Origin: Mesorhizobium loti CJ3sym
Lineage (GTDB): Bacteria; Pseudomonadota; Alphaproteobacteria; Rhizobiales; Rhizobiaceae
Direction of reading: 5' to 3'
Length of the DNA stretch: 64,000 nucleotides
Assembly (NCBI RefSeq): GCF_000472785.1
Contig: NZ_KI421462.1
Span: forward strand, 214,298-278,297
Shown here: in pieces, positions 26,461 through 36,215 of the stretch
Layout: each line of letters starts with the position of its first letter
How positions within the stretch are numbered: the first letter of the stretch is position 1
The notes under the pieces: model-generated
Told to the model about the DNA's origin: nothing
Databases searched by the model: none
What the model saw: the letters and a program-made list of their open reading frames with translations, nothing else
Position numbers and translations under genes: made by a program

Positions 26461-27642
26461 TCACCGCCTCAGCATGGCCGCAATGCCATGACGGACAAAG
26501 GGAAGATGTTGGCCGAGGCGCAGTCCTACATGCCTTGCAAGCCGTGCCGCCGGATGCTCGCTTAAGTAGAGTCCGACGAGGATATTCGTAGCATGGTAGA
26601 GCGGCGCCGCCGACAGGCGCAGTCGGCTTTCATATCTGTGGAGCATGTCGGGGTCGGCAATGTCGCGACGGTCGCGCCATGCGGTCTCTATACCGCGGGC
26701 GAGCTGCTTCTGGCCGCCGAGGCCGATGTTGAAGCCATGCGCGGTCACCGGGTGCATGCCAATGGCCGCGTCGCCGATCAATGCGGCGCTCGGCGCCCGG
26801 AACCTGTGCGCCCAGGTCGTGACCAGCGGATAGATGTAGCGTTGGCTTGCCAGGCTCATGTTGCCGAGGCGCCCTCGACAGCGCTTTGTCAACTCCCTCA
26901 GGAACAACTCGTCGTCGAGGGCAAGCAGTCCGTCGGCCTCGTTTGAGGGCAAAGTTAGAAGCAGCGACGACACGCCTGGCGCGAGAGGCAACATCGCCAC
27001 CGTCTGATGGTGATCGAACCATTCGATCGCGATCTGGTGGTGGGGGCGCTCGTGCCTCACCCGGCAAATCAGCATCGAGTTGCCAAGCCGATTGATATCG
27101 GCGCCGATGCCGAGCAGATTGCGGGTGGCGGAAAAACGCGAATCGGCTGCAACGAGAAGCCGAGCGCTCAGCTGCCTGCCAGTGGAGAGCGTTATCATTG
27201 CTCCTTGACGGCTGTTTGTTGCACGCACGACCGAGTGGCCGCACAGCAGCCGGGCATGGCCCTGCAAGCGGATGATCTTGAACAGGGCATCGCGGATCTG
27301 GCAATTCGGGACCAGAACGCCCAGCGGTTCCGCGGATCCGCCGGGGGAATCGAAACACAACGCAAACGGGCTCGATCCGTTGAGGACGCGTGCGCCTTGA
27401 AGCGGTGACTTGTCCGAAGCGGAGATAACATCCCAGGCGCCGAGCTCGCGAAGGATTCCAATCGAGGCGTGGGTGAGCGCGATCTCGCGGCCGTCGAAAG
27501 CCGGACTTGCCAGTCTTTCCAGGGATTGCCCTTCGACAACCGCCAGTTTGAGCTGGCTATGAGCAAGCGATGCGGCGAAGGAAAGTCCGACCGGCCCGGC
27601 GCCCACGACAATGATGTCGAAGCTGTCGTCACGGCCGGCCAT
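26461..27642 (-). CDS. ubiM: UbiM-like FAD-dependent hydroxylase (UbiH/COQ6 family)
   Basis: A 393-residue class A flavin monooxygenase. FAD-binding GAGPVGLSFAASLA near residue 14, the DG-like middle part (LLVAADSRFSATRNLLGI) near 170 and the second FAD motif ALIGDAAIGMHPVTAHGFNIGLGG near 290 are all present; the last is typical of the ubiquinone-hydroxylase group. Among these, UbiM in alphaproteobacteria acts late in ubiquinone synthesis. The subfamily is a judgement from overall look; another UbiH-type enzyme is possible. It stands alone downstream of no clear promoter. Confidence 0.65.
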   Translation of the reverse strand: MAGRDDSFDIIVVGAGPVGLSFAASLAHSQLKLAVVEGQSLERLASPAFDGREIALTHASIGILRELGAWDVISASDKSPLQGARVLNGSSPFALCFDSPGGSAEPLGVLVPNCQIRDALFKIIRLQGHARLLCGHSVVRATNSRQGAMITLSTGRQLSARLLVAADSRFSATRNLLGIGADINRLGNSMLICRVRHERPHHQIAIEWFDHHQTVAMLPLAPGVSSLLLTLPSNEADGLLALDDELFLRELTKRCRGRLGNMSLASQRYIYPLVTTWAHRFRAPSAALIGDAAIGMHPVTAHGFNIGLGGQKQLARGIETAWRDRRDIADPDMLHRYESRLRLSAAPLYHATNILVGLYLSEHPAARLARHVGLRLGQHLPFVRHGIAAMLRR

Positions 27643-27946
27643 CAGCGTGCCGCCAGCGCGTCGGTTCTCTTGGTGATATGTTGGGGGAGTCGAGCCGCAT
27701 GTCGTGCATTGATTGCGCTGTGATCTATTGCCCGCATCGCCTCAAGCGCGTTTCTCACGTCGGTTCCTGGCTGGTGAAGCGTCATTTGCCTGCCGTATGA
27801 TCTGGATTGTCAAGATGATGGAGGGACGACCAGGCTGTCGGTCAGCCCATGTGTTTTTCCCTTGTAGGACTGATCGATCAAACCACGCCGACAAGGGCGT
27901 GGCCTTGATCTGGGTCAGTCGAGGCCCAACCGGCGTCGGATGACAT
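27643..27946. other. Intergenic stretch, nothing recognised
   Basis: About 300 bases between the hydroxylase start and the truncated dioxygenase. No gene or repeat recognised. Confidence 0.4.
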
Positions 27947-28277
27947 AGCGGGCGAAGGCGGCGATCTCCTCATGGATGAAAGTCGGCAGGACGAGCCCGC
28001 AAAACAGCCCGTCCGACCGCAGCGCCTCGACAATTTCCTGGCGATCGACGCCGGCAAACATCGTGTCGTGGGCTTTTTGCGACACGCGAACCGGCTTTGC
28101 CCCACGCCAGTGCATCCGGCGGGCCGGCATGGTGCGGGCGAGCACGAACATCGGCAGCCAGGCGGGGTTCTCGCGAATGTCCGACAGATAGGTCGGAATG
28201 CGCACGGCGATGCGGCGCAGCACGCCGCCGTTTCGCGCGATGGCCTCGAGACTGGCGGCGCCAGATTTGTCAGGGCT
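27947..28277 (-). pseudogene. Truncated copy of the 48.4-kb dioxygenase gene
   Basis: Codes for the first ~110 residues of the phytanoyl-CoA dioxygenase-like protein, including IRENPAWLPMFVLARTMP and DRQEIVEALRSDGLFCG, nearly identical in DNA to 49030-49357. It lacks its start codons (cut at SPDKSG, joined to the 167-bp repeat) and everything after AAFARY, so the Fe/2-oxoglutarate centre is absent. Confidence 0.9.
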
Positions 28278-28444
28278 CGGCCAACAGACAAACCGCGCCG
28301 GCCGACAGGGCGGCGACCGTCAGCAGCCGACAGGCTGCCCGCGCCAGGGGGCGAAGCCGGATGGCCGAGACCGCCTGAGCCTGGCGAAGAAAAAGCGGGC
28401 TCGGTTCACGAGCACCCGGCACGCGCCGTCAGGCGCGCGGGCGC
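28278..28444. repeat. 167-bp repeat, copy 1
   Basis: Matches 53212-53378 in the same orientation over 167 bases with about three differences (for example cagaca against cgaaca and cctgag against ccggag). GC-rich, no convincing frame. Here it abuts the dioxygenase fragment directly; in the other copy about 3.9 kb of ParB/ArdC genes lie between. Confidence 0.92.
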
Positions 28445-28814
28445 CGTCAAAGCTTAGGCCAAATTGCCGCTTTCCGCGGATGCGTGGATGCCATGCCTGC
28501 GCTGCGGTTATCAGGTCGCAGGGCTCAACGCTCGGTGCCCCCGCCAGGCGTGCGGGCGAGAAAGGCGCTGAACAGGAATTCTCGTTCCAGGAACGGTCGT
28601 TCCTATTCCATAACGCGGTCGGCAGGTCGCCAGGGCCCCGTCGCTCGAGGTCCGATGCGAAGTGCGGTTACACATCCTGACGCAGCCAATAGAAAACATC
28701 CGCCGGTTTGAAGAGAAAGCCGGGATGCCTCGGTGCCAGCCGCTGATGCGAATCTGAAACTCCCCGACCTGTTCGGCGCTATCGACCGCATGCCGACGCC
28801 TGGCACGTTGTTGG
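28445..28814. other. Intergenic stretch, nothing recognised
   Basis: About 370 bases. Plus-strand frames run out of the repeat but have no family features. It contains a small inverted motif, GGAACGGTCGTTCC, near 28590. Confidence 0.4.
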
Positions 28815-29407
28815 GTTAGCGAAAGTTCGAGGGTTTTTATCCATCCACTAGCGAAGTGTTGGCAGAGCTACCCGACATGGGCGCTGAGGAGACGCGCTCG
28901 GCGATCGACGAGGCCTTATACCGCGCAGGCTGATGGGCGGCGTTTACCGCCCGGGATCGCAGGGACATGCTCTGGCGCTGGCATCAGCTGATCAAGACCA
29001 TACCGACGACCTTGCTGCCATTCTTACGGCAGAGATTGGCAAGCCGCTTGGCGAAGCCAAGTCGGAGGTCTCGCATGCGGCGGCATATCTGCAATGGTAA
29101 GCCAAAGAGGCCAACCGCATCTTTGGCGAGACGATCTCCCCGCCCTCGACTGACCGGGGCATGCTGGGTGATCAAGCAGCCAATCGGCGTTGTTGGCACG
29201 ATCACGCTATGGAATTTCCCGGCTTCAATGGTGGCGCGCAAGATCTCACCGGCTCTGGCGGCGGGCTGCACCGTGATCTTGAAACCTGCCGAACAGACGC
29301 CGCTCGTTGCAGGCGCAATGTGCGCGGCCGGCCTTCCCGACGGCGTCGTCAACCTGATCCATGCTTGCAAAGGCGATGCCGTCGGCCGCACACTGATTAA
29401 CCGATGA
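28815..29407 (+). pseudogene. Aldehyde (succinate-semialdehyde type) dehydrogenase, N-terminal relic
   Basis: The frames give GFYPSTSEVLAELPDMGAEET, then QLIKTHTDDLAAILTAEIGKPLGEAKSEV, an in-frame stop in YLQW*AKEANRIFGETI, then WNFPASMVARKISPALAAGCTVILKPAEQTPL and VVNLIHACKGDAVGRTLI. This is the GabD-type order up to the NAD-binding region, with at least one stop and two frameshifts, and the catalytic Cys half is missing. Confidence 0.85.
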
Positions 29408-29598
29408 ACTTGATCCACAGGCGCTTGAACCATGCGACGATGGCCTTGAGCGCCTTCGGCCGGGTGCCGCGCTTGAGAAGGCGGTCATAGGCGCGGCCGG
29501 CTTCGATCTGCTTTTGATGAGGTGTAACGGAAATGACTGGAATGGGTCTATCATCGGTCTTGGAGCAAGGGCGTCTCGCACAATTTGGCTGACCTGGG

Positions 29599-32500
29599 TC
29601 AGCTTGTTCGGCGTTTGGTGTTTCGCGGACGCTCTGCTGACGTCGGCTGGTTTTCGCGATCCTTGGTGGTCAATTGCTGCGGACCGACAACGGACTTGCG
29701 GCCACCTGCAATGGGCAACTTCATCTGCGGGGCACGTCGAACCTCTTCCGGCGTCGGACGACGACGTGGCTTTCTTGTCTTCAGACCGGATTTGGCGTGC
29801 TCGTTGAATGCCTCACGCGCCAGATTGAGTTCTAGGAGATTTGCCAGGGCTTCATCTTCAGAGATATCCGCAGGCCAACCGTAGGCTCCGGCAACGGCGG
29901 CATCCAGGTCCGAGTGGGCGTCGACCAGCCACTGCGGACGCCGGTTGTAGAGGTTGGTCAGGGTACGGTCACGCAGGATTGCGTCCGACGCGATGTCCTT
30001 CGGAAGGATTCGATCCGGATAGCCGGGCACGACCTCGGGCTTGATCTGGACAAGGTCGCTCGGATTGAGCCACGCGTTTCGTATGTCATCAAGTCTCTTG
30101 GCCGCCTTTGATATGGCGATGGCTCGTGAATCCTTTTCATATCGGACAGCTGGGATATCCGGCGTGAGGCCCTCGGGGAACGGGAAGGTCTCGAATACCC
30201 CCGCACTATTGTAGGTTGGATCATTGCCGACGCCGTGCCACGAGCAAGTTCCGAAGCTCCAAGCCTCATGAAATCGGGAGTGAAGAATCCCGAAAAAGAC
30301 ATCGTCTGAGCGAGAAAACGCGAAGATGCGGGAGTCGGGCACTATCGCTTGATCAAGCCACACGAATGTCCGATGCTTTGCGACGCGAGGTGTTGCCATG
30401 TAACGCGAGTGGCCCTGCAAGGAAGCGTGAAAAGCCGGTCTCGGCTCCACGTGTCGCCACCAACGCTCGCGGTAGGCATCACGCCTGTTCTTTGAGCGCT
30501 CCGGAAACACATGCTCTCTAATGTGCTGGAACGGCGCCTCGTAGAGGGCAGCCTCCTGCTCGGACATCTCCCAGCCGAAATCCACAATCCACATGTCGCG
30601 GCCGCGGCGAGCGACGTCCATTCCATTGCGCCATGGACGGAGCACATCTGAGTTTGGCCTACCGTTGGGATTCATCGGCATCGAGAGCCAGGCCCGCGCC
30701 AAGCTACCCGGGACGTCGAAGGCACCGCCCTTCGTGTCGCCCATGAACGCTACGTTCTGGTTTTCAGACAGCCTGCGCGCCTTGGTCAAGTCGGTTACGC
30801 CGGCGGTAAGATCTGCGTTTATCTGTGCAACCGTCCTCCCATCGAGGCACAACGGGTCCTCGCCGTGGCCGAAGCAGATTAGGGATACTCGTACGGCTGC
30901 GCCATCGACGACCCACGGCTCGTCACTCCAGGCTTCGAATAGCCGGCTTTCGGCGATGATCCGATCCAACACCCTTCTGTTCGCTCCACCGCGTATGGAA
31001 TTCGTCGTGACCAGACCCACTCGACGCGTTCGATCTGCTGCGACAGCGGCGCGGGATTTCTCCACCCAATAGCAGACGAGATCAGCCTCGCGAGAGACGC
31101 GCCCATCGTACACATCGAAAAGGCGATCAACCGTTGGATCGCCCAAGGCTTGCCGCATCAAACGCACGCCGACAAACGGCGGATTTCCTACGATGAATTC
31201 TGCTTCTGGCCATTCTGCTTCAGCATCTTCCGAGACTGGTTGCAGTGCAGCAAGAAGGTCTCCTTGTGCGTCACGAGCTGTATCAACGTCTTGGGCCTGC
31301 CTGACCAAGGCGTCTCGCCTTTCGATTGCATCTAGCTTGCGTAGGATTGGTATCGATTTCGAGCGTATCCCATTCTTGATCTGCCACTGAATGTCTCCGA
31401 TCCAAATGGTCGTGCGTGCAAGCTCGGCCGCCATCATGTTGATTTCGATGCCGCGCAGGATTTCAGGCCCTACGAGCGGAAGCTGAGCGGGCATGCCGAG
31501 CATCTCGCAGTCGAGGTTGGCGCGGTGTTCGATATCCTTCACACCCTGGAGAGCGAGGTATAGGAAGTTTCCAGACCCGCATGCCGGATCCAGGATGCGG
31601 AGCTTTCGCAGCCGTTCCGTGAACCGGGACCGTACTTCGGCGGCCGCTTCCTCCCGCTTCATCCGGCGGGATTGCTGCCTGCGCATTGGCGGCTTGCGAT
31701 TGCCATTCAGGAGTTCGACAATCTCCCGCCTTGCTTGTTCCCATTCCTGTCTCAGAGGCCTCAGGATGACCGGATCGACAAGACGCATAATTTTTTCTGG
31801 ATCGGTGTAGTGCGCGCCGATCTGGGCGCGTTTTTCCGGGTCCAGAAACCGCTCGAACAGAGTTCCGAAAATCGTCGGATCGATGAGGCCCCAATCGAGG
31901 CTGTCTGCGGCGACAAGCAAACCAATGTCACCGTCATCGAGCCGTAGCGCTCGGCGACCATCAAACAGGCCGCCGTTGAACCATGTGATGTCGGTCAGGT
32001 CGAACTCGCCGCCGCGCTCCATTGCTTCAAACAGCTTGTCGAGGTAGCTCATGGCTCGTTCAGGAGCACGGGCCGATCGCTTCAGGAGCTTCGTGAACAG
32101 GCCATCAGGCAGCAGGCTGACACTCTGGGCGAAAAAGCAAAAGACCAGCTGATTTACGAAATGAGCAATCTCATCTGGTGTGCCTCGCCCCTGAACGCGG
32201 AGTGCGATCGCGGAAAACTTGTCTGCTGCCTCCTTGGTGACCGCCGCGCGTGTTCGGGTCGGCCTCAGCTTTTCCGGGCTGAAGAAGACGTTGTGCAACA
32301 TCTCACGCGCTGAAGGTTCCGCGAGGTCATCTAGGGTGATCACGTATGTGGACGGAACGGTGTTCGTCCAAGCGGTATGGATGCGAAGGCGTTCGATGTC
32401 GCAAACGATGTGTAGCGGCGGGCTCAAAAGCGCCGGCGCGTATCGCATCAACTGGAGGAGGGCCTCGTCGAGGTTTCCCTTCTTACGCTTGTACTCCCAT

Positions 32501-32745
32501 GCGAAGTGACCCTTCTTCCAGACGTCAGCAAAACCTTTACCCCCTCCGAGCTTGTTCGCACCTTTCTCGAACGCGAAGAACGCGCCGGTCGGGTCCTCAT
32601 CGCTCGGAGACGGATGGCCGACCAGCGAGCAGATATCGAGGAAGTGTTCTTGAGCTGCCTGCCGCTCGCCAAGTTCCGACTTCCTCCACTTCTTGATGAA
32701 AGCAGCAGGCGTTATGGGCGTGAGCCCTGCGGCACCCAGACTCAT
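29599..32745 (-). CDS. MmeI-like type IIL restriction-modification enzyme
   Basis: A 1048-residue single-chain enzyme. The N-terminal nuclease part carries D74 and E84-Y-K86 within ADVWKKGHFAWEYKRKKG, as in MmeI. A helical linker follows; the methyltransferase has motif I LDPACGSGNFLYLAL near residue 390 and the adenine-N6 motif IVGNPPFVGVRL near 523. The C-terminal ~400 residues should hold the target-recognition domain. MmeI-type enzymes methylate one strand and cut ~20 bases from the site. Slightly longer than MmeI, with a basic tail (KTRKPRRRPTPEE). It would act as a stand-alone anti-phage system; it follows the membrane operon by ~360 bases on the same strand. Confidence 0.88.
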   Translation of the reverse strand: MSLGAAGLTPITPAAFIKKWRKSELGERQAAQEHFLDICSLVGHPSPSDEDPTGAFFAFEKGANKLGGGKGFADVWKKGHFAWEYKRKKGNLDEALLQLMRYAPALLSPPLHIVCDIERLRIHTAWTNTVPSTYVITLDDLAEPSAREMLHNVFFSPEKLRPTRTRAAVTKEAADKFSAIALRVQGRGTPDEIAHFVNQLVFCFFAQSVSLLPDGLFTKLLKRSARAPERAMSYLDKLFEAMERGGEFDLTDITWFNGGLFDGRRALRLDDGDIGLLVAADSLDWGLIDPTIFGTLFERFLDPEKRAQIGAHYTDPEKIMRLVDPVILRPLRQEWEQARREIVELLNGNRKPPMRRQQSRRMKREEAAAEVRSRFTERLRKLRILDPACGSGNFLYLALQGVKDIEHRANLDCEMLGMPAQLPLVGPEILRGIEINMMAAELARTTIWIGDIQWQIKNGIRSKSIPILRKLDAIERRDALVRQAQDVDTARDAQGDLLAALQPVSEDAEAEWPEAEFIVGNPPFVGVRLMRQALGDPTVDRLFDVYDGRVSREADLVCYWVEKSRAAVAADRTRRVGLVTTNSIRGGANRRVLDRIIAESRLFEAWSDEPWVVDGAAVRVSLICFGHGEDPLCLDGRTVAQINADLTAGVTDLTKARRLSENQNVAFMGDTKGGAFDVPGSLARAWLSMPMNPNGRPNSDVLRPWRNGMDVARRGRDMWIVDFGWEMSEQEAALYEAPFQHIREHVFPERSKNRRDAYRERWWRHVEPRPAFHASLQGHSRYMATPRVAKHRTFVWLDQAIVPDSRIFAFSRSDDVFFGILHSRFHEAWSFGTCSWHGVGNDPTYNSAGVFETFPFPEGLTPDIPAVRYEKDSRAIAISKAAKRLDDIRNAWLNPSDLVQIKPEVVPGYPDRILPKDIASDAILRDRTLTNLYNRRPQWLVDAHSDLDAAVAGAYGWPADISEDEALANLLELNLAREAFNEHAKSGLKTRKPRRRPTPEEVRRAPQMKLPIAGGRKSVVGPQQLTTKDRENQPTSAERPRNTKRRTS

Positions 32746-33102
32746 TACACATCCCCTCCGACACAGTCATCGGACCCAGCAGAAGAGGTTGCCAATAAAA
32801 CTCTGATTATTGGTTAATATTAGTCACCGATGCATCAATAATTTCCTCGCCCTGACCTATTATTGTGTAGCATCAGAAATAGGGGACACCATGCATTGTG
32901 GCAGCGGTGATCACACGACTGGAGTGCATTTCCTGGTTTCCTGAAGCGCTTTCCATTCGACTTCCGGCGCGGAAAAAACGCGTCAGCGAGCGCCCGACTA
33001 ATTAAAGCGCGGCGCGCTGGCACTGGACCGCGGCAGTTTGCGGGCTTCTACTCGTGTTCCGGTGGATGGCAACCCACGCTTTGGCTCAACATGGTTTGCC
33101 TA
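32746..33102. other. Spacer between restriction enzyme and membrane operon
   Basis: About 357 bases with an AT-rich part just upstream of the restriction gene (32790-32870), suited to a promoter. No gene recognised. Confidence 0.4.
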
Positions 33103-34128
33103 TTAATTGCCTTCGTGATGCCCCTCGGCGGCCAGCTTCTGCTTGCTCTTGCGTACTCGGATCTCGATACGACGCCTTTCTGGAGCGTCGCCTGACTGAG
33201 CTCCATCCGTGAGGCGATCATCCGGCAGGATCAGTTGGCCGCCTGACATGGGTAGGATGTTCAAATGATCAAACGCCGGTATCTTTTTCAGAACGGACGC
33301 GACGGATATCGCTCGCGCGAGGCCTAGCCCGGCATTATCACCCGGCTCCATTTCGCTGACGCTCTCATCCCCAGAGAGTACGCGCCCCAGAACGAAGTCC
33401 ATGTTCGACTGCCTCGACAATCGCTGCTCGTCAGTGTGGCCAATGACCTCGACGACATCGACATCGTATTTTGCGACGATATCGGCAATCTGCTCGGCAA
33501 TAGCGCCCTCAAGCTTGGCCTTAAAGGCCGGTTTGAGTTCGGCACTGCTGACTTCGAAGGAATAGCCCTTGGCTTCGCTCAGATTGATGATCGGTGGCAG
33601 ATCCTTAGGCTGCCGTGTCGTTTCAGCGAGTTCCTTTTCGGCTTCAGCCAGCTTCCGTTCGGCTTCGGTCGCACGCTGATCTGCTGAGACTAGCTTGCGT
33701 ACGTCGTCGGCTGAGAGATTGTTGTCTCGGACCGCGACTGTGGCTTCCGCCAGCTGAACTGCTTCGTCGGCCGACAGTCCCTTTTGCTCGATCTGCTCGA
33801 TCGCTTTTTTGGCGAGGACGAGCTTTCGCCATTCCTCATCAGGCACTTTGTGCCCAGTGAACCGCTCCATGAGCTCGGCAACCTGGGCCAGCAGGTTCTT
33901 GTTCTCCTGCTTGAGTTGCTGAACCACTGCTTCGCTGCGGGATACCCTTTCAAGGGCAGTTTCCAATTCGGCCTTCTTCTTTGCGACAATGGCGCCTGCA
34001 ACCAACAGCAGGCAGAAGACGAGCAGGAGCATCGTTTCGGCCATGGTGAGCCCGAGGATCAAGCCGCGGGCATAGCCTTTCTTTTCGTAGCCGACCGAAG
34101 CTCCGCCGGGTTCGTTCAGCGCCACCAT
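33103..34128 (-). CDS. MotB/OmpA-like membrane protein (ZorB-like)
   Basis: A 341-residue protein with one N-terminal membrane helix (residues ~23-45) that has an acidic residue at its start (TMAETMLLLVFCLLL, Glu31), where MotB and ZorB carry the proton-binding Asp. A long coiled coil follows (~50-190), then an OmpA-like peptidoglycan-binding domain: VDVVEVIGHTDEQ near 225, GLARAISVASVL near 275 and ERRRIEIRV near 325. It should pair with the MotA-like protein encoded just upstream, whose end it overlaps by 13 bases. It differs from flagellar MotB by the acidic residue and the long stalk. No flagellar or chemotaxis genes are nearby. Confidence 0.78.
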   Translation of the reverse strand: MVALNEPGGASVGYEKKGYARGLILGLTMAETMLLLVFCLLLVAGAIVAKKKAELETALERVSRSEAVVQQLKQENKNLLAQVAELMERFTGHKVPDEEWRKLVLAKKAIEQIEQKGLSADEAVQLAEATVAVRDNNLSADDVRKLVSADQRATEAERKLAEAEKELAETTRQPKDLPPIINLSEAKGYSFEVSSAELKPAFKAKLEGAIAEQIADIVAKYDVDVVEVIGHTDEQRLSRQSNMDFVLGRVLSGDESVSEMEPGDNAGLGLARAISVASVLKKIPAFDHLNILPMSGGQLILPDDRLTDGAQSGDAPERRRIEIRVRKSKQKLAAEGHHEGN

Positions 34129-35378
34129 CTCGGCCTCGGCTGGACTTTCTCCACGATCGGCTGGGAGGCCTGCTGCCCGGCATCAGCGCCGTTGGCTGTT
34201 GCCGTTGCGCCTGGCTTCTCACCCTGCGCAGTTGCCGCCGAAATGGGGATGAAGATGGGAGGTTCAACAGACGGTTCATTGGCGTGCAAAGGTGCAACCG
34301 GAGGAATTTCGTGCGGGACGGACACACGATCGCGATCGAGGATGCGGGATAGCAGGTTCGTCGTACTGGCGTTTTGCTCAGCCTGCTTCTCAAGCCTCTC
34401 CAGGAGGAGCTTCTGATGCGCCGCCATCCTCAAGACGGTATCCGAAAGCTTGTCGGTCCTTTCCCCCTGCTCTTTGGAAAGCGCCTCAGCCCGCTCGGTG
34501 AACCTTCCGACAGACGCTGCAAGCACCTTGAGAACTGTGACGACATCCGTCTTGAGGACCTCGTCCGGAATAACCACGTTGGCGAGCTTCCCGGCAACTA
34601 TGTCGGCCTGCGCCTCGAACTTCGAGATCGTGCCAGCCATGGAGGCATTCGCCGTGTCGAGCGACGCTGCGACTGTGTCGACCTTTTCAGCGACACCTGA
34701 AAACCTGCTTTCGATACGGCCGAACGTGTCATCGAGGCTTTTGGCTATCTTCTCCGAAGTCTCCTGGACGGGCTTTATCGCTTTGGCGGCCATACCCTCG
34801 AAGGCCTGTCGGACCTGATCGCCGTTCTTCTCCGCCTGTCGGGCTATTTCGTCGAAGCCTTCTTCCAACATCTGATTGCAAACCCGGCGGAAGTCGGCGA
34901 ACTCACGCGCTACGCTTTCCATCTCGGTGCGCACGCGACGTGTCATGTCCGCGAGCTCGTGACGGGCAGCCCGTTCCACGTCGGCGGGGTCGCGTCGGAC
35001 CTGATTGTGGAAGATGCGCAGCGCGATGCCTGTGATGGTCGACGTCACGGCAATGCCGAAATTCCTGACGATTTCGTCGGTCGATGCGTCTGTGCCGAAC
35101 TGGTAAAGCGAGGTGCCCAGGCTGGAGAGCGTGAACAGGAAGCCCATGTAATAGAGGTTGTCACCTGTCTGCTCGTCGTGAACGCGCAACTTCCCGACGT
35201 ACCAGGAAAACGCGAAGTAGCCGATCATGATGCCGATCGGCACCGTTGACGAGATAACGGGGCTTATGCCGGCGGTCTTTGTGACGGCGATGAAAACGCA
35301 CCCGCCTACCGTCAGCGCGATATAGAAAGCCTGCGGGAAGATCCACGTATCGAGGAAGGATTGTCTACGCGCGGCCAT
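34116..35378 (-). CDS. MotA/TolQ-like membrane protein with long coiled-coil tail (ZorA-like)
   Basis: A 420-residue protein with about four membrane helices in the first 130 residues. The third and fourth hold NLYYMGFLFTLSSLGTSLY and FGIAVTSTITGIALRIFHN, spaced like the MotA/ZorA channel helices. Residues ~140-350 form an amphipathic helix/coiled coil rich in Ala, Glu and Lys, as in the intracellular tail of ZorA, and the end is Pro-rich. The likely role is a proton-driven membrane motor with the OmpA-like protein. It is shorter than typical ZorA (~700). Three bases separate it from the gene upstream. Confidence 0.65.
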   Translation of the reverse strand: MAARRQSFLDTWIFPQAFYIALTVGGCVFIAVTKTAGISPVISSTVPIGIMIGYFAFSWYVGKLRVHDEQTGDNLYYMGFLFTLSSLGTSLYQFGTDASTDEIVRNFGIAVTSTITGIALRIFHNQVRRDPADVERAARHELADMTRRVRTEMESVAREFADFRRVCNQMLEEGFDEIARQAEKNGDQVRQAFEGMAAKAIKPVQETSEKIAKSLDDTFGRIESRFSGVAEKVDTVAASLDTANASMAGTISKFEAQADIVAGKLANVVIPDEVLKTDVVTVLKVLAASVGRFTERAEALSKEQGERTDKLSDTVLRMAAHQKLLLERLEKQAEQNASTTNLLSRILDRDRVSVPHEIPPVAPLHANEPSVEPPIFIPISAATAQGEKPGATATANGADAGQQASQPIVEKVQPRPRWWR

Positions 35379-35381
35379 GGG

Positions 35382-36215
35382 TTACATCCCTTCCAGCTTT
35401 GTAAAGTCGCTGAGATTGCCCCCGTTCTCCGAAAACCACTGCGTCCAAAAATTGGCGTGGTCGACGGACGGGAACTTCCTTTCCGGCCTGTTGAAATAGA
35501 GAATGGTTACGTCGGCGCCGAGAAGATCGGTCCTAAAGCGCGAATTCGCTGGGCTTTTCTTGAAGGCGTTGTAGTCGGCGCCCGCTTTGTATTGGGAATA
35601 GGCGGGCGTGTTCTCCATCATGTCCGACACGAGGACCAACCGTTTTGGAACATTGTCGAACATGCCGTTGTCGAACAGGCTGAGCTTCAGTTTCTGGATG
35701 CCAGCCATGATCGGCGACTGATCAGCCTGGCTATCCGCCGGCAAGTGCTCCGGCAGTTCCTTGAGGGGCTTGTCGAAGGCCTCTTCCCAGATTCTCTGAT
35801 GCTTTCCGGGATTGCTGGTCCAGACGTCAACCGTTGAGCCGTCTCCCGGATTGCATCGCGCGTACAGCTCTTTCAGGTCGCCAGGCACCGCTGTCAAGGT
35901 GCCAACCCAGAGGTAGCCGCCTTGCTTGATTGAGCCGGCAATCTGCCTGAATTTGTTGGCAAGATCCTCCATGGTCGCCTGCGGGACGGGATCAGAGGTG
36001 TCAAAAAGAACAGCGGTGACGCTGTTCGGTCCCGCCTTTGTCGGGCAGCCCGTCTTTGCGTCTGTTTCCAGCACGTCCCGGGCCTTTACGTTGAGCCAGA
36101 CGTAGCCGGAAAACATTGCGAGCGAGGCAAGTCCAAGCAGGATTGCTCCGACAATCGCTCCAACGCCTTTCCCGCGCGAGCTCCCTGCCCTGCGACGGCT
36201 TCTAGGCCTGGCCAT
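35382..36215 (-). CDS. Membrane-anchored von Willebrand A-like protein
   Basis: A 277-residue protein with a basic N-terminus (MARPRSRRRAG), one membrane helix (residues ~20-42) and an extracytoplasmic domain. It contains AVLFDTSDPVP near residue 70, a strand followed by Asp-x-Ser as in the MIDAS metal site of VWA domains, and LVLVSDMMENTP near 195 as a second VWA-type strand with Asp. No known name. It sits between the coiled-coil protein and the MotA-like gene, overlapping the former by 14 bases, so it is part of the same complex or pathway. The VWA assignment is from pattern only. Confidence 0.6.
   Translation of the reverse strand: MARPRSRRRAGSSRGKGVGAIVGAILLGLASLAMFSGYVWLNVKARDVLETDAKTGCPTKAGPNSVTAVLFDTSDPVPQATMEDLANKFRQIAGSIKQGGYLWVGTLTAVPGDLKELYARCNPGDGSTVDVWTSNPGKHQRIWEEAFDKPLKELPEHLPADSQADQSPIMAGIQKLKLSLFDNGMFDNVPKRLVLVSDMMENTPAYSQYKAGADYNAFKKSPANSRFRTDLLGADVTILYFNRPERKFPSVDHANFWTQWFSENGGNLSDFTKLEGM

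Noticed and set aside
28198..28680. 160-residue plus-strand frame across the 167-bp repeat
   Set aside because: It starts inside the antisense of the dioxygenase fragment and the second repeat copy does not keep the frame into a similar protein.
29599..32745. Reading the methyltransferase as part of DISARM or BREX
   Set aside because: No DrmA/DrmB/DrmC, BrxA-L or Pgl partners nearby; the N-terminal D-ExK site fits MmeI-type enzymes.
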